A stretch of 64,000 nt of DNA, from contig NC_088301.1 in assembly GCF_032854445.1 (NCBI RefSeq), forward strand, positions 36,693,187 through 36,757,186, written 5' to 3'. This stretch comes from Liolophura sinensis. Lineage: Eukaryota; Mollusca; Polyplacophora; Chitonida; Chitonidae. The notes beneath the pieces are model-generated. The model saw only the letters and a program-made list of their open reading frames with translations. It was not told the origin of the DNA and ran no database searches. Both the position numbers and the translations under genes were made by a program. This document shows, in pieces, positions 24,293-37,500 of this stretch. Within the stretch, counting starts at the first letter, position 1. Every line of letters begins with the position of its first letter.

Positions 24293-25493
24293 CTTTGTAC
24301 AATTTTATAAGTGACTTCTGTACTTTATAGTAAATAGCTAGAAATCCTTTTCCACTTTACCTTAAACTTTATGGGCTGAAGAAGTTCAATAAGCCAAGCA
24401 GAATAACGTCAATTTCTTGTACTGAGGACTTACACATCAACGATGAAATTCAGTCAAAACATTTTAACGGCTAACAATGTTTATATTTCACTGCTAGCCA
24501 GCCAACCAATCACAGAAAACTGGAGATCAATCTGACCTGTCTAGTTTGAGATATTCTGAAGCAATACATTAAGACACCGGTAGATGTAGTAGTTCTTTTT
24601 ATAAATAGAAAATCAAACAAAGCAATGCAAATCAATATCATAAAAATCATAAATATAAGCGAGATCACTCTGATATATCAAAGCTCTTATATAACGCAGA
24701 AAATGTTTATAAATGGTTACGTCGGAAAGACATTGCAAACAAGAAGGTGATATGCCAGGCATTTGCACACACAATCTGACAAATGAAAAATAAAAATAAA
24801 GTTTAATAATGGTGGAATTGTGGTGTCGTTTTCTGACACACAGGAGGCAAGTCCAGGCAGGTAATCACACATGAAAGTCTAGACCTCAAAGTTGGAGAGA
24901 GATGCAAAGTAATCACAGGAAGTTTCACACAATTGAAATCTTCATCCTACACTATGTGTAACACACTTCATACAACCCAAAATAGCTTGTGTATCAGACA
25001 GGTCAAACATCTTTATGTGCGTGCATTTCCATTCCTAACAGTTCCTTGGCTAGAACTATACTCAAAAAGTGTTGCTGATACTATGATACATGTCACTGCA
25101 TTAGATTACTGCTGACATGTTAAAGTTTATACACGTTTACTTGATAGAAATTTCTTTGCAATTTTGCACAACAGAGAGGAATATGGTAAAAAATGGAGGT
25201 AAAAGCTATTCAACATGAACTGAGACCTAATCAGAGAAACTCTCATAATCGATTCATATCAGCCACTACTCCCACCCACCCACAACAAAAAAAGGGAAAC
25301 AAACATTTACAAACATGCAAAGTAAAAATACACACCAACTACAGGTATATACCATAAGTACATATATAAGTTTAAAGTCTGCTTTATGTGACATCACTGA
25401 TGACAAAAATAGTAAAAACAAAGTGCTATGAGAACTGAAACTGATTTCAATGAAGATGGAGGGATGGGGACAGCCTGGATCTGTTTGTCCTTC

Positions 25494-25544
25494 TTAAAGG
25501 ATGTTTTTTAAAGTGTGTCTCAATTTTCCTATCTCCTGATGTTG
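25494..25544 (-). CDS. Coiled-coil gene last coding exon x28
   Basis: 16 codons, QHQEIGKLRHTLKNIL, then TAA at 25494-25496. Acceptor TGTTTTAG. It extends the heptad pattern to the very C-terminus. Confidence 0.65.
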   Translation of the reverse strand, partial: QHQEIGKLRHTLKNIL

Positions 25545-28500
25545 CTAAAACAGACAAACACAAAACATTATAGAGGTACAGATAGATAAGGTTATTCTTC
25601 CATCCATGAGTGAAACAAAGGATTACATGTTAGTTCTCTAAATTATTCTTACAGTACAACTGATCTATAATTTCACACATACCAATAAAAACAAGGATTG
25701 CTCACTTTTGTCACCAGAACATTCAATGATATTAAATTCAACAATTAAGCTTAAGCATAGCAAGAGTTCAGGTGAACACAACACACGCCCCAACAAATGC
25801 ATTTGTTTGAAATGCATAAAAGAATACCAGCAGCAATGTGGTGAGTATAAATCCAGAGGGAAATCTTAATGTGTGTTGATGATAGTTATGTCGTTACCAT
25901 GACAAGTGAGCAAAGGTATTCACCATAAATGAAATTTTTATGCAGAAAACAGTTGGGAGTTATAGCCCGAACATGAAATCATATCTATTTATATAGTATA
26001 TATATAAGGAATATGGCTATTTGGTAGCCATGACAACCGCACAAATGGAGAAATGTGAGTTAGCAAAACAGTTAAAGATATATTAATTTATTTATTTGAT
26101 TAATGTTTTACACTGTACTCAAGAATATTTAACTTATATGACAGCGGGAAGTATCATGGTGGGAGGAAACCTACGACCATCCACAGGTTGCTGGAAGACC
26201 TTCCCACCTAGGGCTAGAGAGGAAGCCAGCATGAGCTGGACTTGAACTCACAGTGACCGCATTCGTGAGAGGCTCCTGAGTCATTATACTGCGCTAGCAC
26301 ACTAACCAACTCAGCCATGGAGGGCCCATTTGGAGTTATAGCCTGGACACGAAATCATACCTATTTATACAGTGTATATAAAGGAAAATAGCCTTCTGGT
26401 TATCATGGCAACTATGGAAATGAACAACTTTGAGTCGAGACACATTGTCATCTGTGCATCTATGTATCTACCAAAAATTAAAATCTACGCAAAAAAACAG
26501 TCAGAGTTATAGCAGGGACACGAATACGGACTGACAAAATCATGAGAGAATACCGGTTTACTTGACATCAAATACAGTGGGCAAAAATTTTGTCATAACT
26601 TTAGATCAAAATATTCATCCTCAGACACTGTCACCTCATGTTAATTTCAGATTGTAGACAAGGTAATTCACTGCCAATGCTTTCATCGGAAATTTTTTTT
26701 ATGTTCTACGATATATAGTACCATGCCATGCCCAGTAATAAGTTTTATTTGCATATCACGTGATGTTGGGGATCATGTTTGTATTTCATAGCAAGGTCTC
26801 TATTTCAATTCATTTAATACCACAATGAATACCATTATTGGACCTCTACACCCTCAGGGATCAAACTTTCAGCCACCTTCTGCTGAACATGTAGTTACAC
26901 ATAAATAAACATTGTATACGACAGATACTCACAAAATCTTGCCAAATTTTTTTGTGAAGAGTAACTAGCTCTTTCTCCAGGCTTTTTCTTGCGGAGATCT
27001 GTACATTGACAGAAAAAATGTTATATTAATGAATTATTAGAGAAAAAAATGAACTTCAGCAGAATGACCCACTAGTCTACTTCCTCAGAAAGTATATGTA
27101 TGTAGCACTTAAATGTGTAAATCTATAATTCTCTGCCTACAATATATACACATGAATATTAAGGCAGCTTCTACTTCCCCCACTCATTATTCACCCACCA
27201 CAATGAAATTTTTTGGGGACCTGATTTAATCTAGCCACTTCACATATCAATCGCCTCAAGAAAAGTGCTTCACTTCAGTCCCTCCAATGGTCTGCTTTCC
27301 CTATGATTAAACTGTACACTACTGTTCTGTTCCACTTTCCCAATCATTAACATACATGCACATACATACCTGACAACGTTTCTCTTTGGAGACATTCTTC
27401 CCAATACCCTGTTCATATAACAGGTGTAGGCATTTTAAGTTTCTCAGCCTGCAAAAATATGTACCCATGACTTACAATGTAGTAAGAGCAATATATCACT
27501 AAAAAATACAAAGAAAGTATGACATCTTCTAGACTAAAACAAGTATCATAAAACTTTAAACGGCATTATATCGTACCTTCTCAATAATTTCAGATGCATT
27601 TTCAGAAAATATATATAATGATGCAGAGGCTGTTGTCTTAAGCTGTACACTCTCTGTGAGGAGTAGGGGATTACTGGTAGTCAATCAGTGAGAGTAGTTC
27701 ACATCTCCGTCACACCTCAGTGAACCCCATCAGCTTGGCAAGACACTGAGAGAGATTCTGCCGGGTTTTGAAAGGAATTAATGTTTATGCCATTGAACCC
27801 ATGTTTTCCAATCATGTCAATGCCGTTTAAAACTTTGCACACTATGGTAGACCTTCATAAACTGCAAAATTGCAGAAAAACAGAAGTTTCCAGAACTTTT
27901 CACTTGTAACACATGGGTACCATCGCATTTGTCATATATGCATTGATTAGCTGTGTTCAACTGAACTTTGGCCAATAAAATCTCACGTTGGATGTACATG
28001 ACATGTTGTCAAAACATGTGGTTCTCGAAATTTGAAAGCTAATTATCAGTTATTCATACGCACTAGTAGTATTTACAACTTACACAAAGACTATCTGAAA
28101 AAAATTAAGTTTATTTTAAACTTGGTTGTGTGAACCAGCAGTTTGACATATATACACAGCTACTTGCTTATTTCACGATATTCTCAAGTCCATAATATCA
28201 GCCTTGATTAGTGGAGTGACATACTTTATGTATGTAGGCCTACATCAGAAGCTAACACATGCGTATTCAGGCATACTAGGCTTGGGCAGTTGCAGAGGTT
28301 TCATAAGGTGAGGTGTTAATACTGTAGTTTGTAATGCATGTTTGTCCGAATTCAAATAAATCTTGGCTTGGAATCTAATTGAGAATACCCACGTTCTTGG
28401 GACTCTTGATGTGGCCGGAAGTGTCTGGTATTGGCTCCTGCAGATCAAGCCCTGCTTCCCGTGAATTAAAAGCTTTTATTGCCACATTAAAAATAAAATC

Positions 28501-31500
28501 TGGTTCAAAGGATTTTTTTTAACAATAGGTAAGCGTTCATTCGCCATTAGCACTTATATATACCTGTAGGTCCATTGATGATATGGGAAAGCTCCTTAAA
28601 AATATATTATTAGTGGAATACATACAAGTTGTGAATCTCCATATCATTTTTATCATGCTTTATGTTGTGAGTTTATTATCTGGTAGTAATTTCTAACATC
28701 AGTAGGCCTACTTGTAGCAGGTGTTCTGCAGGAGGATTTTTTTAATTCATAAATACATTGTCAATACTTCAGTTGCACTGAAGTCCGAATGAACTGAGTA
28801 AGGTTTCCAAGGGATGGGTGTTGAGGTACCAGTTAAAATCTTTACTGATTCCATGTCATACCGTGCATCATTTGTAACTTTTGAGCATACCTTTAGAGTG
28901 GCTAGTAGTTAAATACGCATGGGAATTTGACAATTCTTCTCTTTACTTTAGGACACTTAACAAATGGTATGTATATGTATGGTTTTGCGTCTGCAAATGA
29001 CTTTCCAGGTGCCAGATGAAATCTATATGATTTGTATTCTCATTGGGGAACTGGGAAATCAGGCCTTTCATATTTTCAGTTGGATGTAACCATTTCAACT
29101 TTGTTTCGTGAACAAACACTGTTTATATATTTTTTTGTGAAATTACCCTTCACAGCAATACCTACTCCTTGGAGCTCAATATTCTCTCCAGGTCATCTGG
29201 TACATGTATGTATATCAGTGGGTTTTGAAGGCATTTGTATGATAAAAGCTTAAAGCCCTGTTGAGCTAATTTAATGGCACATATACATGAACTAACTTTT
29301 TCATGAAATGCAGGTGGTAATATGTTACAAACTATCTTTTTAAAATTAATTTAAAAAGAGTGCAGCCCCCCTCCCTCCTCACTGAGACTAAGCTGTCAAA
29401 TTTATGTCATATTCCCACCAAAGCAGACCAGTGGTCAGTAATAAATGGAAAGTCTGACTTCAAATCAGACATGCATGCTTTATCGTCATGGGTGTTTTAT
29501 CCATATGTAAAGCAGCATTATTAGTTCAATGATCAAGCCGCAAGCATCCATGTTCCATTCTTGTATGGGCCCCATACACGACTGGGGAGGAAGACAAGTA
29601 GTCGGTACATTCAAGACCATCCTGAGCATATAATGCCTAATGCTTCCCTGTAAATAATGCCACATAACCATCGACTTTAAATAATGGATGGCATGTTTTG
29701 GGAAGGGAAATAGCAAAGATATATTTTCACTACACTGATGTTCTGGTATCAATATTTTCATCTTTTCCTTTTTTTAAACAAGCACGTATACTGAAAAATG
29801 GACTCGTGAGTTGCCTTGCATAATCTGTCAGGAAAGGCTTGCTTTATAGGCCAGGGTAGGTCTACACCCCAGCTGGGCAATCTGGTATGCCAATATCACT
29901 TGCTGTGAGCCCTTCGGGCGAGCTTTCTCTAATCTACCTGCTTACTTTCACTGTGTCTCAATTAATGAGTGTCTGTAATTATTGGGAAGGTATTAAGTGG
30001 CTTACCGTAGTTCTTGAGATTCTCTGAATCTTTGTAATTCATCCACCTGCCTTTTGTAGAAGTTCTGAAATGATAGACTAAATTCCTTTCACCATGTTCA
30101 TTTTCTTCTACAGACAAAGTTAGTTGCCTTATTTATCATGGCTTTAATAGCAGATAATACACCTCAATGAACTGTACAAGCATATTTACTTTTATACCAC
30201 AACATTTTTTATCTCTATGATTATTTTGCATTATTATTCAACAATGTTTGTCAATTTGACAATGCTTGCATTTGACCAAAATCAAACTTTAAGTGTAAAT
30301 CCTCTAATTTCAGATGGTGGACTAACAGCATTTAATTTTATTTGATTGTTAGTCAATGCCATATTCAATTTTATCAGATTGCATTTTCCAGACCTTGTGG
30401 CCAGTCAACATGACAATAAGCTCTTTAAGTACATATATGCTTTTTAACATATAATCATTTACCTCTTTGAATCACTAGTAACAACACCTAACATACCGCT
30501 GTCATATCCTCTTCTTCCTTGAGGTGATCAATGTCTTTCTGCAGCTCATTCAGTTCATTAAGCAGGTTTTGTTGAAGGTTATTCCTTAACTGTGATCTGC
30601 ACAAATTAAAGCATAAAAGACAATCCAACAACTGCTATAATACAACATATTGAAGTAAAACTGACAAAAGAAAAGCACACATATTGTTAAACATCAAAAG
30701 TATTACAAGAAAGTGAATAGTAAATATTCTTTTAAGAACTGAGAATCGGTTGTTAAATTGAATATTAATTCAGTTCCTCTGAACTTCATCTCTACTTTTT
30801 GTCTATCCCTTTGCATACTGACTGATGTTCATCGCACATGATACAATAATTAGTCCAGTGACTATTTATTGTTTATCTCAGTAGTTGAAGTTATAGATAT
30901 AGATGTATAAAAGACAAACCTATTCTCGAAGAGCTCTTCCCACACAGAATCCAATGCATTCTGTGCGCTTTTTGTTGCATCTTTAACCAAAGAATCATGT
31001 CCTCTGCACTTTTCCTACAGAATGAACAAAGTTCTATGGTTGTTGTTCTAGTCACCTAATGTTTAATATATAACTACAATGGTACACATACAAGTACACT
31101 AAATGTAATGCTTGATCTTTTCACTTAACTTTCATTCCCTGTCAACTGAGAGAAACACGTCTTACATAATGTAACATGCAAATACATATATCTTTGGTAC
31201 AAATACTTAAAAGCAACATGTAGTTGTATAACCTGTTTCAATGTAATATACATGGTCCACAAACCATTATTAAATACTGTTTAAAGACAGTTATATTGTA
31301 GTCTATTTCTTTTAGCGCGTCGCCTATATTCAGTTGTCTGTAAAATCAATCATACTCACTACCAAAGTTGGCTTTAGTCAGTGACATACCACAACATGAG
31401 CTCTACACACTGATATGCTGAACATCCATATTATTACAAAGAAAATGCAGTTAAAATACATTTTCTAATTCATAGTGTTAAACTCCATAAGCCTGGTTTC

Positions 31501-34500
31501 AACACCATGACCTTATTGCCAGTTATATCATAATTATTCAAAAGCATGTTTGCATGCTGGACAATGGGAGTGGTGAGTAATTTGTTTTCCAATGGCTGCA
31601 CCAACAAGTAGTTACATCTAACTCCTCGCAAAAGTACACCCTACACTTCTGTCTGCGAATAGACTACATCGCCCTCTGTCAAACATGTTGAACTCTGCCC
31701 AATATCCAGCATGTCGCTAGTTTTGAATAATTAGGAAGTCACTTGATGCTGAGTTTGTGGACTGTAACATTATGAATTCGAAAAAGTGTTCTAACTTCTT
31801 GCAAGAACATCAACTTCCAACATATCCTCGTGTACAGCTTGTATTGTTACGTGTCAATGGCTAAAGGCAATTTTGGTTTCAAGTATGATTTACTTTACAG
31901 ATATCTGAATACAGGCGACTCGCTAAAAGAAATAGACTATAGTTATTACATTCTTTAAAGAAAACAGGCTGCACTAAGTGTTCACCAAATACAAATGCCA
32001 CCCGCCCCACCCTTCTCTTGTATTTATTGGGAATGTTCAGAAACACACCAACAGTGCCTCCAATCGTCAAGGCCTGATGATAGTGTAACAATGAAACATC
32101 ACTGAAATTATGTAAAATTTATATAAAAAGAAAAAATGAATGGCAAGAAGAAATAAATAAATACAGCAATGTTCTAAAATTAATTATGAACTAATTATTT
32201 TTATGCACTTGTCATTCTTCATTCTTGGTATTAGTCACATTTATAACAAGTAAGAGCTGATCAGTATTACAGGATCCCACAATACAAAAAAGTGAATCTG
32301 ATTAACTGATTAGCGTTCGGTTTATGGGTGGAGGAAAGTAGAAAGGCTTGGTGGCCAGGAAATGCATGATAATAACTGGAAACCATTCTGGAAGTGATGT
32401 CAAGCCACGGTGCATAAAGTATGATTGGTTGAAACTGTTCAAGATATATGCATCTCATTTCACATTCACAAGGGCAAAAAGATGGACATAATGAGTGGTT
32501 TTCCATGTCCCTTCACTACCTTCAGGATTGGGTATAAAAAAAAAATTAAAAAGCCTACATTATGTCCTGCAACTATCATAAATGTTTTAATTTTGTTTAT
32601 TTTAAGAAATTAAAGGTTCAAAATCAATCAAAAAATTAAACTTAAGCAGCCTCATAAGATAAAGCTGTTCCAACAATGTGAAAGTTTGACATCATTAATG
32701 TTCAATTACCTTCATCTGTTTTTCAAGGTCAATACCAAATGCTTGCATGAAAGCCCTGATCTGCAACGGTTGGTCAGTAATGTTGAACTGGTTTATACAT
32801 TCTTCAGATGAACAATAGCCTGCACTGACTGAAACTTCAGAATTGTCCATTCTCTTAGTATTATGGTCTTCTGCAAACAGAACACAATTAACATTATTTA
32901 TTAATATCCAAGTTAACAACGCCATTCTCAAGAAATATTCACTTATATGATGAACGTCAGTTTCAATTGAGTAGATAACTGAAGTGCCAAACTTTGGTAA
33001 GTTATTGACAAACTTTCTCACGTGACGTACAGATATGCATGCCATACTGATGAAAGACAAGTGGTCTTCAATGAACATTAGAGCCAGTACACACTTGGCC
33101 ACATAATGTAATCGAAGGCTTATTCTCAGCAAAGCCCCACCAAGGAGGGGGAGGGAGGGGGAGAGACTATGTTTGAGCCTGAACCATAAAAACTATCTTT
33201 CACACTGCATTCATTTGTAACACATGTACATCTAATATTATCAACACAGTTTCACTAGAATTTACTGCTGAAAGCAGTATCTACTAAATGAAGTAACTTT
33301 CAGCTTAAGAAAACAGGTTATTGGTCACAGAAGTTCTGACAGAAATGATAAGCAGCCTAAGAACAGTAATTCAGGGGAAAAAAGGATTATTTTAATATGT
33401 GATCATTGACAACCATAAATTTCAATTCCTTAAAATCTGACATATGTCTTTGGCACATTTGCTCATCTTTCTGTTTTAGTTTATCCTACACATATATGGG
33501 TTGTGCACACAGGTGGCGTCAGCGATTTTATATATCTGCAACTAATTACAAATATAAATGATATCCCATTGGTTGAGTCATAATTAGCCAATGGGAAACA
33601 TCACCTCCTTATATAATTCAGGCCAAAACTGTGAGGCATATTGGTCATTTCTGTCCTTTCAATGACAATTGGTGGACAAACTGAATTGCAACAACAGACA
33701 ATTCAGCTTTAACCAGAGTTGTCATTGCATGGGAAATAATATTCCATTGACACTACATGTACATCACAGAAGGAGCATGTATCCTTCTTTGTTAGAGCAC
33801 CTGTTCTCTGTAGCTCAGCTTAAAGAGGGTAAATATACTATAAAGGATAAAACTTACAAATTTTCGCTTGGTATGATCTCTCAATCATTCCATGCTTCTC
33901 ACTCACTAACCTGTGTTTTCATATTTAAAGAGTTTTCGGCGAGGAATTAGGGGTGGATTTAAAATACGCAGTTCTTCTTCCACGCATTCTGCTGCCTCGA
34001 AATTATCTTCATTATCTTCTTCACAAGTGTGCAGATAAGTCAAGGATCATTTATCCAGTCAAACTGCTTTGCTAATGTAAAGCATTTGCACAACAAACCA
34101 AACCTGCAAGTACCAGTAAAGCACTATTGTCTCCATCATGCTGTACAATGAAAGAAGTGAAAAGCATTCTTAAAGCCTGCCTACCCTTGCTGTATGAAAA
34201 CTGCATTTTCTTTCTTATTAAGAATACAAAGTCATACAAAAGTTATGAACCATGCAGTGACACAACCCTTTGGCTTTAAGGACGTGTCAGATTTAAAGAC
34301 CTGAATAGATCAAATCATCTACATGCAAACCCAGATGTACCTGACATGTGAGCTTAATAATCCTTGGTCACAAATTTCAAAAGAATTCATGTAACAGCCT
34401 TTCATAAGATTTAATTTTATTGACCCCTATGACGTGGAAAGAAACTGGTAATAATGATTAAAATCAGTACGGTTCTTCCATGATGATAAAGTGTGTAAGT

Positions 34501-37500
34501 GTGGTTAAGTTAACTTTTAGTATACTCTTCAGGAGAGCCGGAAAACTTGCACTGCCAGAAATTTTCGTTGTGTCAAAAGGGTAGTTTTATATTTAACATC
34601 AGGATAACTTTAATGGTCTAAAATATTGTATTATAGTAAGCTTTGTAATTTTCAGTGTTAAACGGGATCCTTAATCACAAGGCTTGCTGCTGTACCCAAG
34701 TTGATAGGTATGACATCTTACCATAATTGCTCCCATGGGCCATTGTGCAGTGGTAAGAGTGCTGAACTTCCATGCCGGCGACCAGGGTTCGACTGGGTCA
34801 CAATGGCAGGGAATTTTCCCATTCAACCGCACTCAATTTAGTGGTTAATTTGATGGGGTTTGATGGCGAGGCCTGCAGTACTGTGCAAACGGGGCTGCTA
34901 TAAGACAAGTGGGGAAGTTGTCAGTGACTTTGCCAATGATCGGTGATTTACCCTGGTTTCTTCTAGGGGTTACCTCCACCCACTTGACAATACTGACCCA
35001 CCGTCATATGAGTGAAATACTCATGAGTATGGCGTAAAACAACAATCAGTCACTCAGTCAGTCAAATATCTTACAGGATATTCATATTCATTACAGGATG
35101 ACCATTTCAGTAGTTGCTGTGACAACAAAATCTTTCATATATTATCATTCCAGCCTTCAAAGATTTATTTTCACTAACTTCTGTGTTCAACTTTCTTCAG
35201 TTGAAAGAAAACAGGATGAATTACTTTTTAAAGTAAATCAGGTTCGTCATCCCTCTAAAGCACCAAAAATTCCCCTAACAGAAAGCAAATGGTTTATCAG
35301 GGGTCATACATTGTGGCTGTACTGAAAAGAATTTCCTACATCAAAACTGTGTAAGGTTTAATGGTAATTTGGGACACAATAGTAAGCTGCACTTAAATTC
35401 AGCGCACTGGCATATTGGACAATCTTTCACCTAAAAACATCTGTTTTCAGAGCCAATTAAAAAGCTAAAATATTGCCTTTGGGGGTTAAACTGAAATTTT
35501 AAAGCAGGAAATCCTCCTGCTTTCAAAACAGTCTTCTAGGATGGACTGACGCTTCTCAGAGAGCCAATATGAACTCGGCATGTTATTGTGCCAACTTAAT
35601 GCAACGCCATACTAGGCGCTACACGCGTAATTTACGATTTAGTAATGAATGGCAAGGCAAGGTCACAAAATTTAGCATTTTGATATGTGCGCAGCCAGCC
35701 AATTTCCGGAACTTCGCAAACCCTGCCTCAGGCACTCAAGATGTCTAAACCAATGGGTTTCCAATTTGGAAGTAACTCTCGCGAATTGGAGGTGAAAAAT
35801 AACTACACATATGTATGAGATCATATGCCAATGGAATCATAGTGCATAGCGTTGATGCATTCGACAGAAAATTAAAAATATGGAAAAAACCATACTTTGC
35901 AAACGACATTTTTAGGCATGGCTCCAGGTACTGCAGTTTCACAGAGGGATGGTGGACGTTCTGAGAGGCATGGCGGAGCGCCAGTCGATAAAATGCTAGC
36001 TGATGTATCTTGAGTCCAAAGACCAATTACATGTCCTACAATGTATGTGTCAGACATTTCACAATCACACCACAATAAATGACTGTTTAGATGCATCTAG
36101 CATCAAATTCCACTTATCTCATTACTTCTCAAATATACAGACAAACTAAAGGCTCAAAAAAGGATATTTCTCCATATTTCCGTTTCAATTCTGATTTCGG
36201 CAGTCTGGTTGCTGATGAATATGCTGTGGAACAAACAAATAAAAAAATATCGCACCAAAGATAAAACAAAAAAAAATTCATGATCTTCTTTTATATTGAA
36301 TTTAACTATGTGTAATATTTGGAATCTGCTTCACCCGGGTCTGCTTTTATCAGAAGTGGACCTAAAACACTGCCCACTTACCCACCTCCACTATCCACCA
36401 TGTTTTAACAAATATATTATCTTACAGCAGTACTACATGTACACGCAATCATCTGCTCCGAGAAGTATAAATGAGTGGAAATTGTAATGTTGTGTGCGCT
36501 AAATTAGTGTGATACAAGCTATAATGTTTGATTTACTTAGTCTTGAAAATGCAGCCCATTTATAGCATTTGTGATAAAATATGGAAAGGGAAAGACCAAT
36601 ACAAAGCTTAACAAGAAAAATTAGGGACAGACAGAGGCGAGTACACTACTACACTCAATTTGTTATGGCTCTCAGTTTCCAAGCACCAGATGCTAGTGAT
36701 AAATACTTACTTACATCTGTTTAAAACATACAAAAGAAAATGCACAGGAAAAGGTTGTTTAACAGCTTTTTTTTAGTCATTCAAATATTTAGAAAAGCAG
36801 CACTTGACAATTATTATAATGATTCAATTGTGTATATTCAAAGAGGCACACAAATCAGTAAGCATATATTTAAAATGCTACACCCATCTAATTTTACTTC
36901 CATTCAATACAGTGTATCCCCTATCTGTCCCTATAGTCTTTACAAGATAAAAGTTGCAACCCTTACAGTAATTATAAAAGAGAAATGACAACAATTCTTG
37001 TATATACTTACCAGAAAAACAGTTAGGAAATTGTTGTTCCCCACTATCAGATAGAACAGTTAATGGAGAAGTAATTGCTGTCAAGGCCTGCAATATAAGT
37101 GATGGAACAATTGATTTCAGTTTGTATTTCAACAAAAACATGCAGTCATATGTACATGTTCTATGCATAAGCATCCTATTCTTCCATATTTATACAAAAG
37201 TATATTCTAACCACTCATGATGACTAACCTGGACATCCTGGGAAAATGCAGGGTTAACTTCATATTCATTCCACAAATCAGACATAGCTGGTGTTACAGC
37301 ATCAAGATCCCTCTGGTCCGTATCAGTATCCTCATTCTGCAATACATGTCACAACAGATCTAGATTGTTAGACATGTAAATGCCTTTCTGCGAATTTTGC
37401 TGATGTGTTAGTTAACCATTTTTATTATATTAAGTGAAATGTCAGGGTTTTATTTCACTAGTAAAGTTATGTATTAATTTAGTTATTTTGATTTTTCACA

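Larger units (their letters stand above)
19341..25493. other. Intergenic region between the two genes
   Basis: About 6.2 kb between the start codon of the receptor gene and the stop codon of the downstream-strand neighbour, both on -. It must hold the receptor promoter and 5' UTR next to 19341 and the 3' UTR of the other gene next to 25493. It contains SINE copy 2 at 23395-23575 and a GT/G run. No coding region is supported on either strand. Confidence 0.55.
25545..26932 (-). other. Intron x27/x28 with a nested repeat
   Basis: Holds a diverged direct repeat interrupted by a full-length SINE (separate entries). Nothing else recognised. Confidence 0.6.
32871..37011 (-). other. Intron x21/x22 (4.1 kb), repeat- and gene-bearing
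   Basis: Holds a diverged SINE-related repeat (32925-33090), a G-rich tract (about 33138-33165), an inverted CCAAT pair, the family B SINE (34732-35067) and the candidate + strand gene at 35741-36013. Confidence 0.55.

Noticed and set aside
33138-33165. G-quadruplex regulatory element
   Set aside because: There are G runs (GGGGGAGGGAGGGGG), but only three long ones, and it sits in a general purine-rich tract.
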